The notes: generated by a model from the letters alone, not told the origin. Positions 51,234-60,726 are shown, counted from the stretch's first letter. The stretch is 64,000 nt of DNA from VRUE01 sp963702955 (GCA_963702955.1 OY969774.1:1426001-1490000), one strand, 5' to 3'. A program made the numbers and translations.

Positions 51234-51884
51234 GTGACCGACTTGGACGGGGAGAAGCGGGCCGCCGCGGAGGCGGCGGCGGAGCTGGTCTCCGAGGGGA
51301 TGACGCTCGGGCTCGGCACCGGCTCGACCGTCGCCCACCTGCTGCCGGCGATCGCCGCCCGGGGGCTCGCCGGGATCCGCTGCGTCGCCACCTCGGTTGC
51401 GACGGAGGAGCAGGCGCGCGGGTTCGGCATCCCGGTCGAGGAGTTCAGCTCGCTGGAGCGGCTCGACCTGGCGATCGACGGCGCCGACCAGATCGACCCG
51501 CAGGGCTGGCTGATCAAGGGCGGCGGTGCCGCGCATCAGCGCGAGAAGATCGTCGCCGCAGCGGCCGCGCGCTTCGTCGTCATCGCCGACTCGAGCAAGC
51601 CGGTCGAGGCGCTGTCCCCGCCGGTGCCGCTGGAGCTGCTCGCCTTCGGCCTCGCCTCGACCCTCGCCCGGCTCGGCCCCGAGGTGGCCCTGCGCGATGT
51701 CCCGCCCAGCCCCGACGGCGGCGCGATCGCCGACTACCGTGGCGAGATCGGCGACCCGGCGGCGCTGGCGGCCCGGCTCGAGGCCGACCCGGGAGTCTCC
51801 TCGCACGGCCTCTTCCCCCCCGCTATGGTCAGCGACGTTCTGGTGGGGGCAGGGAGCGCCGTTGACCGTCTGACGCTGAGCTGA
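51234..51884 (+). CDS. rpiA: Ribose-5-phosphate isomerase A
   Basis: 216 residues, GTG 51234. The motifs LGTGSTVAHLL, AIDGADQID and KGGGAAHQREKIV are those of RpiA, with the catalytic Glu and Lys in the last one. It interconverts ribose-5-phosphate and ribulose-5-phosphate. The gene is divergent from tkt across only 44 bases, so the two likely share a regulatory region. The next gene, a flavoprotein, starts 18 bases downstream with a strong AAGGAGG site. Confidence 0.94.
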   Translation: MTDLDGEKRAAAEAAAELVSEGMTLGLGTGSTVAHLLPAIAARGLAGIRCVATSVATEEQARGFGIPVEEFSSLERLDLAIDGADQIDPQGWLIKGGGAAHQREKIVAAAAARFVVIADSSKPVEALSPPVPLELLAFGLASTLARLGPEVALRDVPPSPDGGAIADYRGEIGDPAALAARLEADPGVSSHGLFPPAMVSDVLVGAGSAVDRLTLS

Positions 51885-51902
51885 CCGCCAAGGAGGACCC
51901 GC

Positions 51903-53267
51903 ATGACCGATTTCACCGAGCTGTCCATCGCCGGCCGCGTCGCCACCCCGGGCGACGTCGACTGGGACGAGGCGCGCCTCGCCTGGAACCGCGCCGCCGA
52001 CCAGCAACCCGACGCGGTCGCCTTCGTCGAGGGCGTCGAGGACGTCGCCGCGACCGTCCGCTTCGCCGCGGCGCACGACCTTCGGCTCGCCGGCCAGGGC
52101 ACCGGCCACGGAGCCGCCCCGCTGGGCCCGCTCGAGGGGACGATCCTGGTCAAGACCGAGCGCATGCGCGGCGTAGAGATCGACTCCGAGGCGCAGACGG
52201 CGCGGGTCGAGGCCGGCGTGCTCGTGCTCGAGCTGAGCGAGGCCGCGCAGGGCCACGGCCTCTGCTCGATGCCCGGCTCCGCCCCCGACGTCGGCGTCGT
52301 CGGCTACACGCTCGGCGGCGGGCTGAGCTGGCTCGGTCGCCGCCACGGCTTCGCCTGCAACCGAGTCCGCGCGGTCGAGCTTGTCTGCGCCGACGGTGAG
52401 GCCCGCACGGTCGATGCCGACAACGACCCGGACCTGTTCTGGGCGCTGCGCGGCGGCGGGGGCGGCTACGCGATCGTCACCGCCCTGCACCTCGACCTGC
52501 TGCCGATCGCCGAGCTCTACGCCGGCGCCCTCCTCTTCCCCGCCGCGGTCGGCGCCGACGCCGTCCGCGCCTACCGCGACTGGGCCGCCACGGTGCCGGA
52601 CGAGGTCACCTCGATCGTCCGCTTCCTCACCCCGCCGCCGATCCCCGACGTGCCCGAGCCGCTCCGCGGCGTGCCGCTGCTGACGATCGACGCCGCCTGC
52701 ATCGGCAGCCAGGCCGACGGCGAAGCGGCGATCGCGCCGCTGCGCGAGATCGGCGAGCCGATCATGGACACCTTCGCCTGGATGCCGGCCGCGGGGCTGA
52801 GCCGGATCCACATGGATCCCGAGAGCCCGGTCCCCGGGATCGGCGAAGGCGGGACGATCGGCGAGCTGACCGACGAGGCGGTCGAGGCCTTCGTCGGCGT
52901 CGCCGGCCCCGGCTCCGGCTCGCCGCTGCTGCTCAGCGAGCTGCGCCAGCTCGGCGGCGCCCTCGGCCGCCCCGCCGAGAACGGCGGCGCCCTCGCCAAG
53001 ATCGACGCCGGCTTCGCCATGTACAGCGTCGGCCTGCCGATGACGCCGGAGCTGGGCGCGGCGATCCCCGGCCACCTCGAGAAGATCGCCGAGGCGATGG
53101 AGCCCTGGTCGGCCGAGGGCAGCTACTTCAACTTCACCGAGGCCCCCTGCGACGTCGACGCGATCCTCCCGCCCGACGTCTGCGCCCGCCTCGCCGAGGT
53201 GAAGCGCAAGTGGGACCCCGACGACCGCATAGTCGCCAACCACACCGTGTCGCTGAGCGAGGCTTGA
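51903..53267 (+). CDS. FAD-linked oxidoreductase of the BBE family
   Basis: 454 residues, ATG 51903 with AAGGAGG seven bases upstream. The PCMH-type FAD-binding half (about 35-210) has GQGTGHGAAPLG, in which His69 is the expected covalent FAD attachment, and VVGYTLGGGLSWLGRRHG. No cysteine occupies the second attachment site, so the flavin should be bound once. The C-terminal BBE motif (YFNFTEAPCDVDAILP, RLAEVKRKWDPDDRIVAN) completes it. It oxidises an unknown alcohol, sugar or alkaloid-like substrate. Possibly cotranscribed with rpiA. Confidence 0.88.
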   Translation: MTDFTELSIAGRVATPGDVDWDEARLAWNRAADQQPDAVAFVEGVEDVAATVRFAAAHDLRLAGQGTGHGAAPLGPLEGTILVKTERMRGVEIDSEAQTARVEAGVLVLELSEAAQGHGLCSMPGSAPDVGVVGYTLGGGLSWLGRRHGFACNRVRAVELVCADGEARTVDADNDPDLFWALRGGGGGYAIVTALHLDLLPIAELYAGALLFPAAVGADAVRAYRDWAATVPDEVTSIVRFLTPPPIPDVPEPLRGVPLLTIDAACIGSQADGEAAIAPLREIGEPIMDTFAWMPAAGLSRIHMDPESPVPGIGEGGTIGELTDEAVEAFVGVAGPGSGSPLLLSELRQLGGALGRPAENGGALAKIDAGFAMYSVGLPMTPELGAAIPGHLEKIAEAMEPWSAEGSYFNFTEAPCDVDAILPPDVCARLAEVKRKWDPDDRIVANHTVSLSEA

Positions 53268-53593
53268 ACCGAATAAGGACTCCGAGCCGGCCCGCCCATA
53301 GGGTGAATTCGCTGAAGCACGGCCACTTTTCGTCCGGAGCGGTCGTCTGTCGGCGACGATCGGGACGCCTGCTTCCGCGCGGGGAGGCCGGAAGAACGGT
53401 TTCAGAGCCGCGAGCCCGACCCAACCGAGCCGATCGCGCCTTACTCGCTGAGCTGCGAGCCCTCACCGCAGGGAGAGCCGTTGGCGAGCGCGGCTGACTG
53501 AAGTTCAGCCGTCGCAGCGATGTTGCGGGCGACGCCCAGCTCGATGAGATGCCGCGCTATCCGTGCGCCGTGGCGGAGTACAGTTCGATCCCG
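53268..53593. other. Intergenic region without a supported gene
   Basis: This 326-base stretch follows the flavoprotein gene. Several short frames cross it but none carries family features. Its G+C content is lower than that of the flanking genes. The 3' part, before 53594, probably contains the promoter of the cyclase gene. Confidence 0.6.
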
Positions 53594-54400
53594 ATGCCGC
53601 TTTACATGGATCGCCACGACCTTCCGGATGCGACGGCTGCCGATCTCGCAACCGCTCATCTGCGCGATCTCGAGGTGCAAGAGCGCTTCGGCGTGCGCTT
53701 CGTCACCTACTGGTTCGATGAGGAGGCCGGCAGAGGATTTTGCCTCGTCGAGGGTCCCGACAAGGAGTCCGTCGAGGCAGCCCACAGCGCCTCGCACGGG
53801 ATGCTTCCGCTGAACGTGGTCGAGGTCGACGAGGCGATCGTTCGTGGGTTCTTTGGACGGCTCAATACTCACCCCCCGGGCGAACCCTACGTAGAAAGCG
53901 CCTTCCGAGCGATCCTCTTCACCGACATGGTCAACTCCACTCGTCTCACCCAACAATTGGGCGATCGCGAGGCCATGCAGCTAGTTCGCCAACACGACTC
54001 GATAGTGCGCTCCGGCTTGGCGCAGTTCGGCGGCAGCGAAGTCAAGCACACTGGGGATGGGATCATGGCGGCGTTCGACGCGGCGTCCCAAGCGGTCGGC
54101 GCGGCGATGCGAATTCAGCAGTCGTTTGGAGAGCTCAATGCCGGTGGGCAGTCGGGACTGCGGGTGCGCATCGGGGTGGCCGCGGGGGAGCCCGTAACCG
54201 AGCAAGACGATCTCTTCGGAGCGGCTGTGCAGCAGGCCGCGCGGCTGTGCGCATGCGCACAGCCAGATTGCATTGTCGTCTCATCCGGGGTGCACGACCT
54301 CTGCCGCGGAAAGGGGATCCGGTTCTCCGACGCGGGGCCTCTCGCCGCGAAGGGCTTCGACGAGCCAATCGGGCACTTCGAGGTCGACTGGCGCGATTGA
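53594..54400 (+). CDS. DUF4242 (nickel-binding-like) domain fused to a class III nucleotidyl cyclase
   Basis: 268 residues from ATG 53594, chosen because MPLYMDRHDLP is the start of SCO4226-type DUF4242 proteins; an ATG 15 codons upstream is possible. Residues 1-85 are the DUF4242 domain (ferredoxin-like, with His and aromatic residues). Residues 100-265 are a class III adenylate/guanylate cyclase: FTDMVNST with metal ligand Asp111, KHTGDGIMAAFD with Asp155, and RIGVAAGEP. This suggests metal-dependent or ligand-dependent control of cyclic nucleotide synthesis. A stand-alone DUF4242 gene lies 276 bases downstream on the other strand. Confidence 0.85.
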   Translation: MPLYMDRHDLPDATAADLATAHLRDLEVQERFGVRFVTYWFDEEAGRGFCLVEGPDKESVEAAHSASHGMLPLNVVEVDEAIVRGFFGRLNTHPPGEPYVESAFRAILFTDMVNSTRLTQQLGDREAMQLVRQHDSIVRSGLAQFGGSEVKHTGDGIMAAFDAASQAVGAAMRIQQSFGELNAGGQSGLRVRIGVAAGEPVTEQDDLFGAAVQQAARLCACAQPDCIVVSSGVHDLCRGKGIRFSDAGPLAAKGFDEPIGHFEVDWRD

Positions 54401-54676
54401 CCTCACGGACGCACGCGGTGCGCTCTAGCCTGGGCGCACCTACGCTCACCAGCAAAAAGAAGTCGCAGCCTGTCCCATCTATGCGCTCCCGCCTTGACCC
54501 GGAAGCAACACCGGATCGAACTGGGCGTGCCTAAGGTGATGGGAGAAGGCAGGGGTTACAAACGCTGCGTCAACGGGCTGGCGCTGTGAGACGACTCGGA
54601 TCCGCTGGTCCATCGCCGAGGCTCTCGCCGCGCGACGCCCGGCGCCTTCTCTAGGAGTGCCTGCCTGCGGGTCGAC

Positions 54677-54964
54677 TCAGCCGATCGAGTCGGCCCAGTC
54701 GCGCAGGCGCTCGGAGAACTGCGGCGTGGCCGCGCCCACCTCGACGACCGCGTCGGCCGGCACGTTCGCCTTGCGCGCGGCGGCAATGATCGCGTCGGGG
54801 GACGGCGCCTCGTAGAGGCAATAGGTGCGCCGCCGGTCGGCGCTCAGAAACGAGAAGAGCCAGCGGACCCCCTCGCCGTCGTTGACCTCCTCGATCAGCT
54901 CGACGTCCTGGTCCGTCAGGTCGAGCTGATCGGCGAAACCGCGCTCGATCATGTACAGCCCCAT
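54677..54964 (-). CDS. DUF4242 / SCO4226-like small protein
   Basis: 95 residues, ATG 54964. The start MGLYMIERGFADQLDLTDQDVELIEEVN and the strand GVRWLFSFLSADRRRTYCLYEAPSPDAIIAAARKANVPADAVVEVG follow the DUF4242 fold (four strands, two helices), but the usual DRHD is replaced by ERGF, so metal binding may be lost. It lies 26 bases downstream of the large LuxR-type gene on the same strand and converges with the cyclase gene, which carries the same domain. It may act as a sensor partner of either. Confidence 0.75.
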   Translation of the reverse strand: MGLYMIERGFADQLDLTDQDVELIEEVNDGEGVRWLFSFLSADRRRTYCLYEAPSPDAIIAAARKANVPADAVVEVGAATPQFSERLRDWADSIG

Positions 54965-54990
54965 CGGCTGATCGTAGCGGGGATCTCGGC

Positions 54991-57975
54991 TCAGGCCGAG
55001 GCGAGCCCGTGCCGGTGGGCGTAGGAGGCCGCCTCGGTGCGGTTCGCGCAGTCGGTCTTGCGGAGGATGCTGCGGATGTGGTTGGCCGCGGTGTGCTCGC
55101 TGATCGACAGCTCCTCGCCGATCTCGCGGTTGCTGAGCCCGCGGGCGACCAGTTCGAGGACCTGCGCCTCGCGCGGGGAGAGGCCGCCGGGAAGATCGTC
55201 GGCGGGGGCGGGAACGCCGAGGGCGCCGATCTTGGCGAACAGTCCCTCCATGCCGATCCGCTCGGCCAGGCCGGCGGCCTCTCCGATCAGCGCCTCGGCC
55301 CGCTCGCGGGAGCCGCGGCCCCGCCCGAGCAGGAAGCGCCCGTACTCGTAGGCGCTGTGGGCGACCCAGGTCGAGGCCCCCATCCGCCTGTTCTGCTCCA
55401 GCGCCCGCTCGAAGTGACGCTCGGCCAGCACCGGCTCCCCCAGCGTCACCGCGAGCATGCCCAGGTAGCGGTCGGCGGCCCCGTAGCAGGCGACCAGATG
55501 GCCGACCGTCACGTTTGCCCCTGCGAACGGCTCCAGCTCGGGATATACGATCGCCGCCATCGCCTCGTCGCCGAGCGCGGCGCAGGCGTCGGTCAGGTAG
55601 GCGAGCGTCGCCAGCCACAGCGACGCCCGGTAGCCGTCGATGCCCTCGGAGGCGATCCTCGCGAGCTCTCGCCTCGCCTCGCGCTCCATCCCCAGCTCGG
55701 CGAGCACGGCGACCAGGCCCGGGCCCCACGGCCCCTCGCGCCCGGCCTCGCCGGCGAGGATCCTGACCGCCGGCGCCAGCTCCGCCAGCCTCCCCTGCTC
55801 GCGGCGAACGCCGAACATCTGGATGCCGAAGATGCCCGATGCGTCGCGCCCGGTCAGCAGCCGACCCCAATCGTGGGAGCTCGTGGCCATCGCCTCGGCT
55901 GCGGCGAGGTCGCCGTCGCAGAGGGCGATCGCCGACCCGTAGTGCTCGGCGACGTGGCGCATGAACGGCTGCGCCGCCCTCTTGGCCATCTCACGCTGGG
56001 CGGCGACCTCCATCCGAGCGGACTCGAGGTCGCCGAGCGCGACGAAGGTCGGCGCCCGCCAGGCCATCGCCTCGGTACGTGTCTCGACATCCCCCAGCTC
56101 CTCCGCAAGGTCTCTCGCCTCGGTCAGCATCGAGAGGATCTCCTCCAGCGGGGTCGTGCCGCGCGCCCAGTAGGAGCGGACCAGCACCTTCGCCAGCCCG
56201 GCGCGGTCTTCGCGGCCCCGTGCCAGCGCGACGGCGCTTTCGTGCACGATCGCGCCGCGCTCGCGCTCCCCCTGGAAGTCGAGCGCCCGGGCGAGCCCGG
56301 CCAGCAGGCCGATCCGCAGCTCTTCGCTCTCCTCGCCGACCGCCTCCAGCGCGTCTTCGAGCAGCGCGACCGCCTCTTGGCTCGGAAGCCCGGGGCGCCA
56401 GCAGGCCTCCTCGTAGCCGATCGCCGCCCGGGCGAGCAGCTCGGCACTGCCCAGCTCGCGGGCTATCTCCGCTGCGGCGCCGAAGGCCTCCACCGCATCG
56501 TTCGCATTGCCGGCCCGGTGGCCGGCCGCGCCCTGCTCCAGCAGGACTCCGGCGCGCTCGGCCTCGTCCTCGATCCCGATCTCGACCGCGGTCCGCAGCC
56601 GCGTCGCGGCGTCGTCGAAGGCCAGAGCCGCGCTCGCCGCGCTCGCCGCGCGCAGGTTGTAGTCGATCGCCCGCTCGGCCCCGCCGAACGGGGCGGCGGC
56701 GGCGAAGTGATGCGCGAGGTCGGCGAGCGCGCGATCTGAGGCGCCGCCGGAGCCCTCCAGGGCCTCGGCGAAACCGAGGTGGAGCTCGGCCCGGCGCAGC
56801 CGGGAGAGCCGGTCGTAGAGCGCCCGCCGCACGATCTCGTGGGTGAAGCGGCAGGCCAGGCGCGGCGAGGGAAGCTCCTCGATCGTCCCGCTTCCCACCG
56901 CCTCCTCGAATGCGGCGAGGAACTCCGGCTCGGCGAGGCCGGCGGCGCGGCGGACCGGCTCCAGCTCGAACTCCGGCCCCGCCACGGCGGCCAGCTCGAG
57001 CAGGTCGATCGTCCTCGGGGCGAGGCGCGAGAGCCGCTGGTTGACCACCTCGCGGACGCTCTCGGGAGTGCCCAGTTCGCTCAGCGGCCGCGTCACCCGG
57101 ACGTGCCCGCCGGCGGCTACCTCGACGATCCCGGTCTCGACCAGGGCGCGCCAGAGCTCGCAGACGAGGAAGGCGTTGCCCTCGGTGAGGTCGTGGATCG
57201 CGCTCGCCAGCTCGCGAAACTGGGGCTCGGGCTCGGAGTCGCGGCCGGCCGCACGGCCGATCAGGTCGGCGACCTCGGACCCGGAGAGTCCGGCGAGTCG
57301 CATCCGCACGACGTCCTCGGAGCGGCGCAGGTCGGCGAGCGTCTCGGACAGCTCGACCGGCAGGCCGGCCTCGGTGTCGCGGAAGGTCGCAAGGAGAAGC
57401 AGGCGCGCGTTCCAGGAGGACCGGGCCAGGTGGCGCAGGAGGAGCAGCGTCGGCGCGTCCGCCCAGTGTCCGTCCTCGAGCACCAGCAGCACCGGCCTCT
57501 CGCGGCCGGCGCTCGCGAGCAGGTCGGCGACCGCCGTGTGGAGGCGATGGCGCTCGGTGTCGGGGTCGGTCTCGACCGGCTCCGGCAGCTCGCCGACCAG
57601 GGCGGGCAGGTCCGGCAGCAGCCGGGTCAGCTCGCCGGCGCCGGTGCCGAGCGCGGAGCGCAGCTGCGCCGGATCGGTCACCCGGGCGAGGCGGCCCAGC
57701 GCCTCGACGAAGGGGCCGTACGGCGTCCGCACGACCGCGTCGCAGGCTCCGTAGAGGACGAGGGTCCCGTCCGCGGCGGCCCGCTCGGCGAACTCGCGCA
57801 CGAGGCGGCTCTTCCCCGCGCCCGGCTCGCCCGCCAGCAGGGCGACGCGGCGGCCCTCGCCGACCGCGCGCGGCATCAGCGTCCACAGCTTCTCCAGCTC
57901 GGCCGCGCGCCCGACGAAGGGAGAGGCCGAGGCCGGGCGGAGCGAGCCCGGAAGACCCGGGATCTCTGTGTCCAT
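54991..57975 (-). CDS. LAL-type LuxR-family ATPase regulator
   Basis: 994 residues from ATG 57975; an in-frame ATG at 58002 would add nine. N-terminal AAA-like ATPase: Walker A GEPGAGKS (residues 49-56), Walker B LVLEDGHWAD, followed by a winged helix. The middle 550 residues form a TPR-like helical array (many AALRIA-type pairs), and the C-terminal 65 residues are a LuxR HTH (GLSPREAQVLELVARGLSNREIGEELSISEHTAANHIRSILRK). Such regulators activate nearby catabolic or secondary-metabolite operons; the divergent flavoenzyme pair is the natural target. A promoter region of 146 bases separates them. Confidence 0.92.
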   Translation of the reverse strand: MDTEIPGLPGSLRPASASPFVGRAAELEKLWTLMPRAVGEGRRVALLAGEPGAGKSRLVREFAERAAADGTLVLYGACDAVVRTPYGPFVEALGRLARVTDPAQLRSALGTGAGELTRLLPDLPALVGELPEPVETDPDTERHRLHTAVADLLASAGRERPVLLVLEDGHWADAPTLLLLRHLARSSWNARLLLLATFRDTEAGLPVELSETLADLRRSEDVVRMRLAGLSGSEVADLIGRAAGRDSEPEPQFRELASAIHDLTEGNAFLVCELWRALVETGIVEVAAGGHVRVTRPLSELGTPESVREVVNQRLSRLAPRTIDLLELAAVAGPEFELEPVRRAAGLAEPEFLAAFEEAVGSGTIEELPSPRLACRFTHEIVRRALYDRLSRLRRAELHLGFAEALEGSGGASDRALADLAHHFAAAAPFGGAERAIDYNLRAASAASAALAFDDAATRLRTAVEIGIEDEAERAGVLLEQGAAGHRAGNANDAVEAFGAAAEIARELGSAELLARAAIGYEEACWRPGLPSQEAVALLEDALEAVGEESEELRIGLLAGLARALDFQGERERGAIVHESAVALARGREDRAGLAKVLVRSYWARGTTPLEEILSMLTEARDLAEELGDVETRTEAMAWRAPTFVALGDLESARMEVAAQREMAKRAAQPFMRHVAEHYGSAIALCDGDLAAAEAMATSSHDWGRLLTGRDASGIFGIQMFGVRREQGRLAELAPAVRILAGEAGREGPWGPGLVAVLAELGMEREARRELARIASEGIDGYRASLWLATLAYLTDACAALGDEAMAAIVYPELEPFAGANVTVGHLVACYGAADRYLGMLAVTLGEPVLAERHFERALEQNRRMGASTWVAHSAYEYGRFLLGRGRGSRERAEALIGEAAGLAERIGMEGLFAKIGALGVPAPADDLPGGLSPREAQVLELVARGLSNREIGEELSISEHTAANHIRSILRKTDCANRTEAASYAHRHGLASA

Positions 57976-58121
57976 GGGGAAAAGATAGTCAGTCTTGACC
58001 ATTACCCCGGCCGGCCGAGCTTCGGAGCGCCCGAAAAGTGGGTCAGTTCGGGTCATGACAGGGGCGCCGGAGCGCCCTAGCCTCGACTGCGACGAACTGC
58101 GACGACCCGAGGAGGAACACC

Positions 58122-59516
58122 GTGAACGCTCCCGACGCACTGAAGCAGACTGCCCGCAGCGAGATGTCCGGATTCCAGGGAGGCCTGACCGCCCCCGAGG
58201 ACGCCGGCTACGACGAGACCCGCAAGATCTACAACACGATGATCGACCGGCGCCCGGCGCTGATCGCGAGCTGCGCCGACGCCGGCGACGTCGCGAAGGT
58301 CGTCTCCTTCGCCGCCGGCCACGAGCTTCTGCTGGCGGTGCGCGGCGGCGGCCACAACGGCGGCGGTCTGGGGACGTGTGACGACGGCGTCCTTCTCGAC
58401 CTCTCGGGCCTGAAGGGAATCGAGGTCGACCCCGGCGCCCGGACGGCGAGGGTCGGCGGCGGTTGCCTCTGGGGCGAAGTCAACGCCGCGACCAATGAGC
58501 ACGGCCTGGCGACCCCCAGCGGCATCATCTCGACCACCGGCGTCGGCGGCCTCACGCTCGGCGGCGGGCTCGGGCACCTGACCCGCAAGTGCGGGCTGAC
58601 GATCGACAACCTGCTCGAGGCGGAGGTCGTGCTGGCGAGCGGCGAGCGGGTCCGCGCCGCGGCCGACGAGAACCCCGACCTGTATTGGGCGATCCGGGGC
58701 GGCGGCGGCAACTTCGGCGTCGTCACCTCCTTCCTCTTCCGTCTCCATGAGGTGGGGACGGTCGTCGCCGGCCCGACCTTCTGGCCGGTCGAGCAGGGCG
58801 CCGAGGTGCTGAGGGCCTACCGGGACTTCCTGCCGAACGCCCCCCGGGAGCTGAACGGCTTCTTCGCCTTCATGTCGGTTCCGCCGGAACAGTCATACCC
58901 CGAGGAGCTCCACCTGCGCAAGGTCTGCGCCGTCATCTGGTGCTATTCGGGGGACCCCGAGGATGCCGCCGAGGCGATGGCCCCCCTGCTCGCGGCGCTG
59001 CCGGATCCCCTTTTGCATGCGCCCCAGGAGATGCCGCTACCCGCGTGGCAGAGTGGCTTCGACGGGGTCTACCCCGCCGGCGACCAGTGGTACTGGCGCG
59101 CCGACTTCGTCAAGGAGATCCCCGACGAGGCGATCGAGGTCCACGCCAAGTTCGGCGCCGAGATGCCGACCTGGAAATCGACGATGCACCTGTACCCGAT
59201 CGACGGCGCCGCCCACGATCCCGGGCCGACCGACACCCCCTGGGCCTACCGCGACGCCAACTGGGGCTCCGTCTTCGCGGGCGTCGACTCCGATCCGGCA
59301 AATGCGGACAAGATCCGCAAGTGGTCCGTCGCCTACTTCGAAGCCCTGCATCCCTACTCCGCCGGCGGCGCCTACGTGAACATGATGATGGACGAGGGTC
59401 AGGAGCGGGTGCGGGCGAGCTACGGCGCCAACTACGACCGGCTGGCGCAGATCAAGGCCACCTACGACCCGGACAACCTCTTCCGGGTGAACCAGAACAT
59501 CCAGCCGAATGCCTGA
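58122..59516 (+). CDS. FAD-linked oxidoreductase of the BBE family
   Basis: 464 residues, GTG 58122 after a GAGGAGG site. The FAD-binding half has AVRGGGHNGGGLGTCDDG with covalent-site His78, and GGLTLGGGLGHLTRKCGLTIDNLL. A second-site cysteine is absent from the VGGLTLGG region. The BBE tail ends KATYDPDNLFRVNQNIQPN. The sequence resembles 6-hydroxynicotine oxidase-like and aclacinomycin oxidoreductase-like proteins. It is divergent from the LAL regulator and overlaps the next flavoenzyme by eight bases, implying a regulated two-enzyme pathway. Confidence 0.92.
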   Translation: MNAPDALKQTARSEMSGFQGGLTAPEDAGYDETRKIYNTMIDRRPALIASCADAGDVAKVVSFAAGHELLLAVRGGGHNGGGLGTCDDGVLLDLSGLKGIEVDPGARTARVGGGCLWGEVNAATNEHGLATPSGIISTTGVGGLTLGGGLGHLTRKCGLTIDNLLEAEVVLASGERVRAAADENPDLYWAIRGGGGNFGVVTSFLFRLHEVGTVVAGPTFWPVEQGAEVLRAYRDFLPNAPRELNGFFAFMSVPPEQSYPEELHLRKVCAVIWCYSGDPEDAAEAMAPLLAALPDPLLHAPQEMPLPAWQSGFDGVYPAGDQWYWRADFVKEIPDEAIEVHAKFGAEMPTWKSTMHLYPIDGAAHDPGPTDTPWAYRDANWGSVFAGVDSDPANADKIRKWSVAYFEALHPYSAGGAYVNMMMDEGQERVRASYGANYDRLAQIKATYDPDNLFRVNQNIQPNA

Positions 59517-60726
59517 TCGCGAATACGACGTTGTGGTCGTCGGAGGAAGTCTGGCCGGGTGCGCTGCGGCTCGCCTGCTCGCGCTGCGGGGGACTCGCGT
59601 CGCCGTGGTGGAGAAGCGCCCCGAGCTCGACGCCTACAAGGTCATCTGCACCCACAACATCCAGGCTGGTGCGGTGCCGGCGATGGAGCGCCTCGGGATC
59701 GTGCCGGCGATCCACGACGCCGGCGCCGTTTCCGCCCAGATCGACATCTGGACGCGCTACGGGTGGATACGCCCGCCGGATCGGGGCCGACGCAACGTGA
59801 ACCTGCGGCGCTCGGTCCTCGACCCGATCGTGCGCCGGCAGGCGATCGAGACTCCGGGTGTGGACTACCTGCCCGGCCTCACGGCGGTGGGGCTCGAGGG
59901 CGATGAGCAGGTCGAAGGCGTCCGCGTTTCGGGGCATGGGGATAAGGAGAGATCGCTCAAGGCAAGGCTCGTGGTCGCGGCCGACGGACGTGGTTCGCAG
60001 GTGGCGCGGATGGCGGGCGTCCCCGCGCGCGTCCGACCTCACGGTCGCTTCTGCTACTTCTCGTACTTCAGGAATGTCCCACTCCCAGATCGCGGGCGAG
60101 CTTTGGTTTGGTTCGGCGACCCCGACATGGCCTACATAAATCCCAATGAGGAGGGCATCTCGAATGTCTGTGTGGTGCCGGCCAAGCGACGACTGGACGA
60201 GTTCCGCGGCGATCCGGAGTCGGCGGTTCGCGCACACTTCCGGGGCTTGGCGGATGCTCCGAACCTCGACGACGCGCGCCCGGTCGCGAAATGGTTCGGA
60301 AAGCTCGAGATGCCGAGCACGATCCGCCCTGCCGCGGCGCGGGGGATGGCGTTTGTCGGCGATGCTGCCCAGGCATCCGATCCGATTTTCGGCGTCGGCT
60401 GCGGCTGGGCGTTCCAGTCGGCGGATTGGCTGGCCGAGGAAGTCGGCCCGGCTCTGCACGGATCGGATCGGGAGCTCAATCGAGCCTTGGGGGCCTACGC
60501 GCGGCGCCATCGCCGCGAGCTCGGTGCCCATCATTGGTTCATCTCCGACTACTCGAGCGGGCGACGCTTCTCGCCACTCGACAAGCTCGTCTACTCGACC
60601 GCGGCGCGCGACGCCGAGCTTGCCCGGCGGGTCGAGGACTTCGCCACCCGCTCGATCGGCGGTATCGCCGGCGCCCGGCGGATGATCACTCGGGCCGCCT
60701 TGGTGCGGCTTGGGTTGGCCGGCTGA
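59509..60726 (+). CDS. FAD-dependent oxidoreductase (geranylgeranyl-reductase / PHBH-like)
   Basis: 405 residues, ATG 59509. The Rossmann fingerprint GGSLAGCAAARLLALRGTRVAVVEK (about 12-36) and a second FAD motif FVGDAAQASDPIFGVGCGWAFQSADWL (about 285-310) are clear, with the central DG motif in VVAADGRGSQVARMAG. It belongs with aromatic hydroxylases, halogenases and geranylgeranyl reductases; the halogenase W-x-W-x-I-P motif is not seen. Its overlap with the BBE flavoprotein points to sequential oxidation of one substrate, possibly a natural product or aromatic xenobiotic. Confidence 0.86.
   Translation: MPDREYDVVVVGGSLAGCAAARLLALRGTRVAVVEKRPELDAYKVICTHNIQAGAVPAMERLGIVPAIHDAGAVSAQIDIWTRYGWIRPPDRGRRNVNLRRSVLDPIVRRQAIETPGVDYLPGLTAVGLEGDEQVEGVRVSGHGDKERSLKARLVVAADGRGSQVARMAGVPARVRPHGRFCYFSYFRNVPLPDRGRALVWFGDPDMAYINPNEEGISNVCVVPAKRRLDEFRGDPESAVRAHFRGLADAPNLDDARPVAKWFGKLEMPSTIRPAAARGMAFVGDAAQASDPIFGVGCGWAFQSADWLAEEVGPALHGSDRELNRALGAYARRHRRELGAHHWFISDYSSGRRFSPLDKLVYSTAARDAELARRVEDFATRSIGGIAGARRMITRAALVRLGLAG

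Noticed and set aside
50682..53243. An 853-codon open frame on the minus strand across rpiA and the BBE flavoprotein
   Set aside because: It is antisense to two well-supported genes and composed of Arg/Gly/Ala/Asp-rich nonsense typical of shadow frames in high-GC DNA; no domain is visible.
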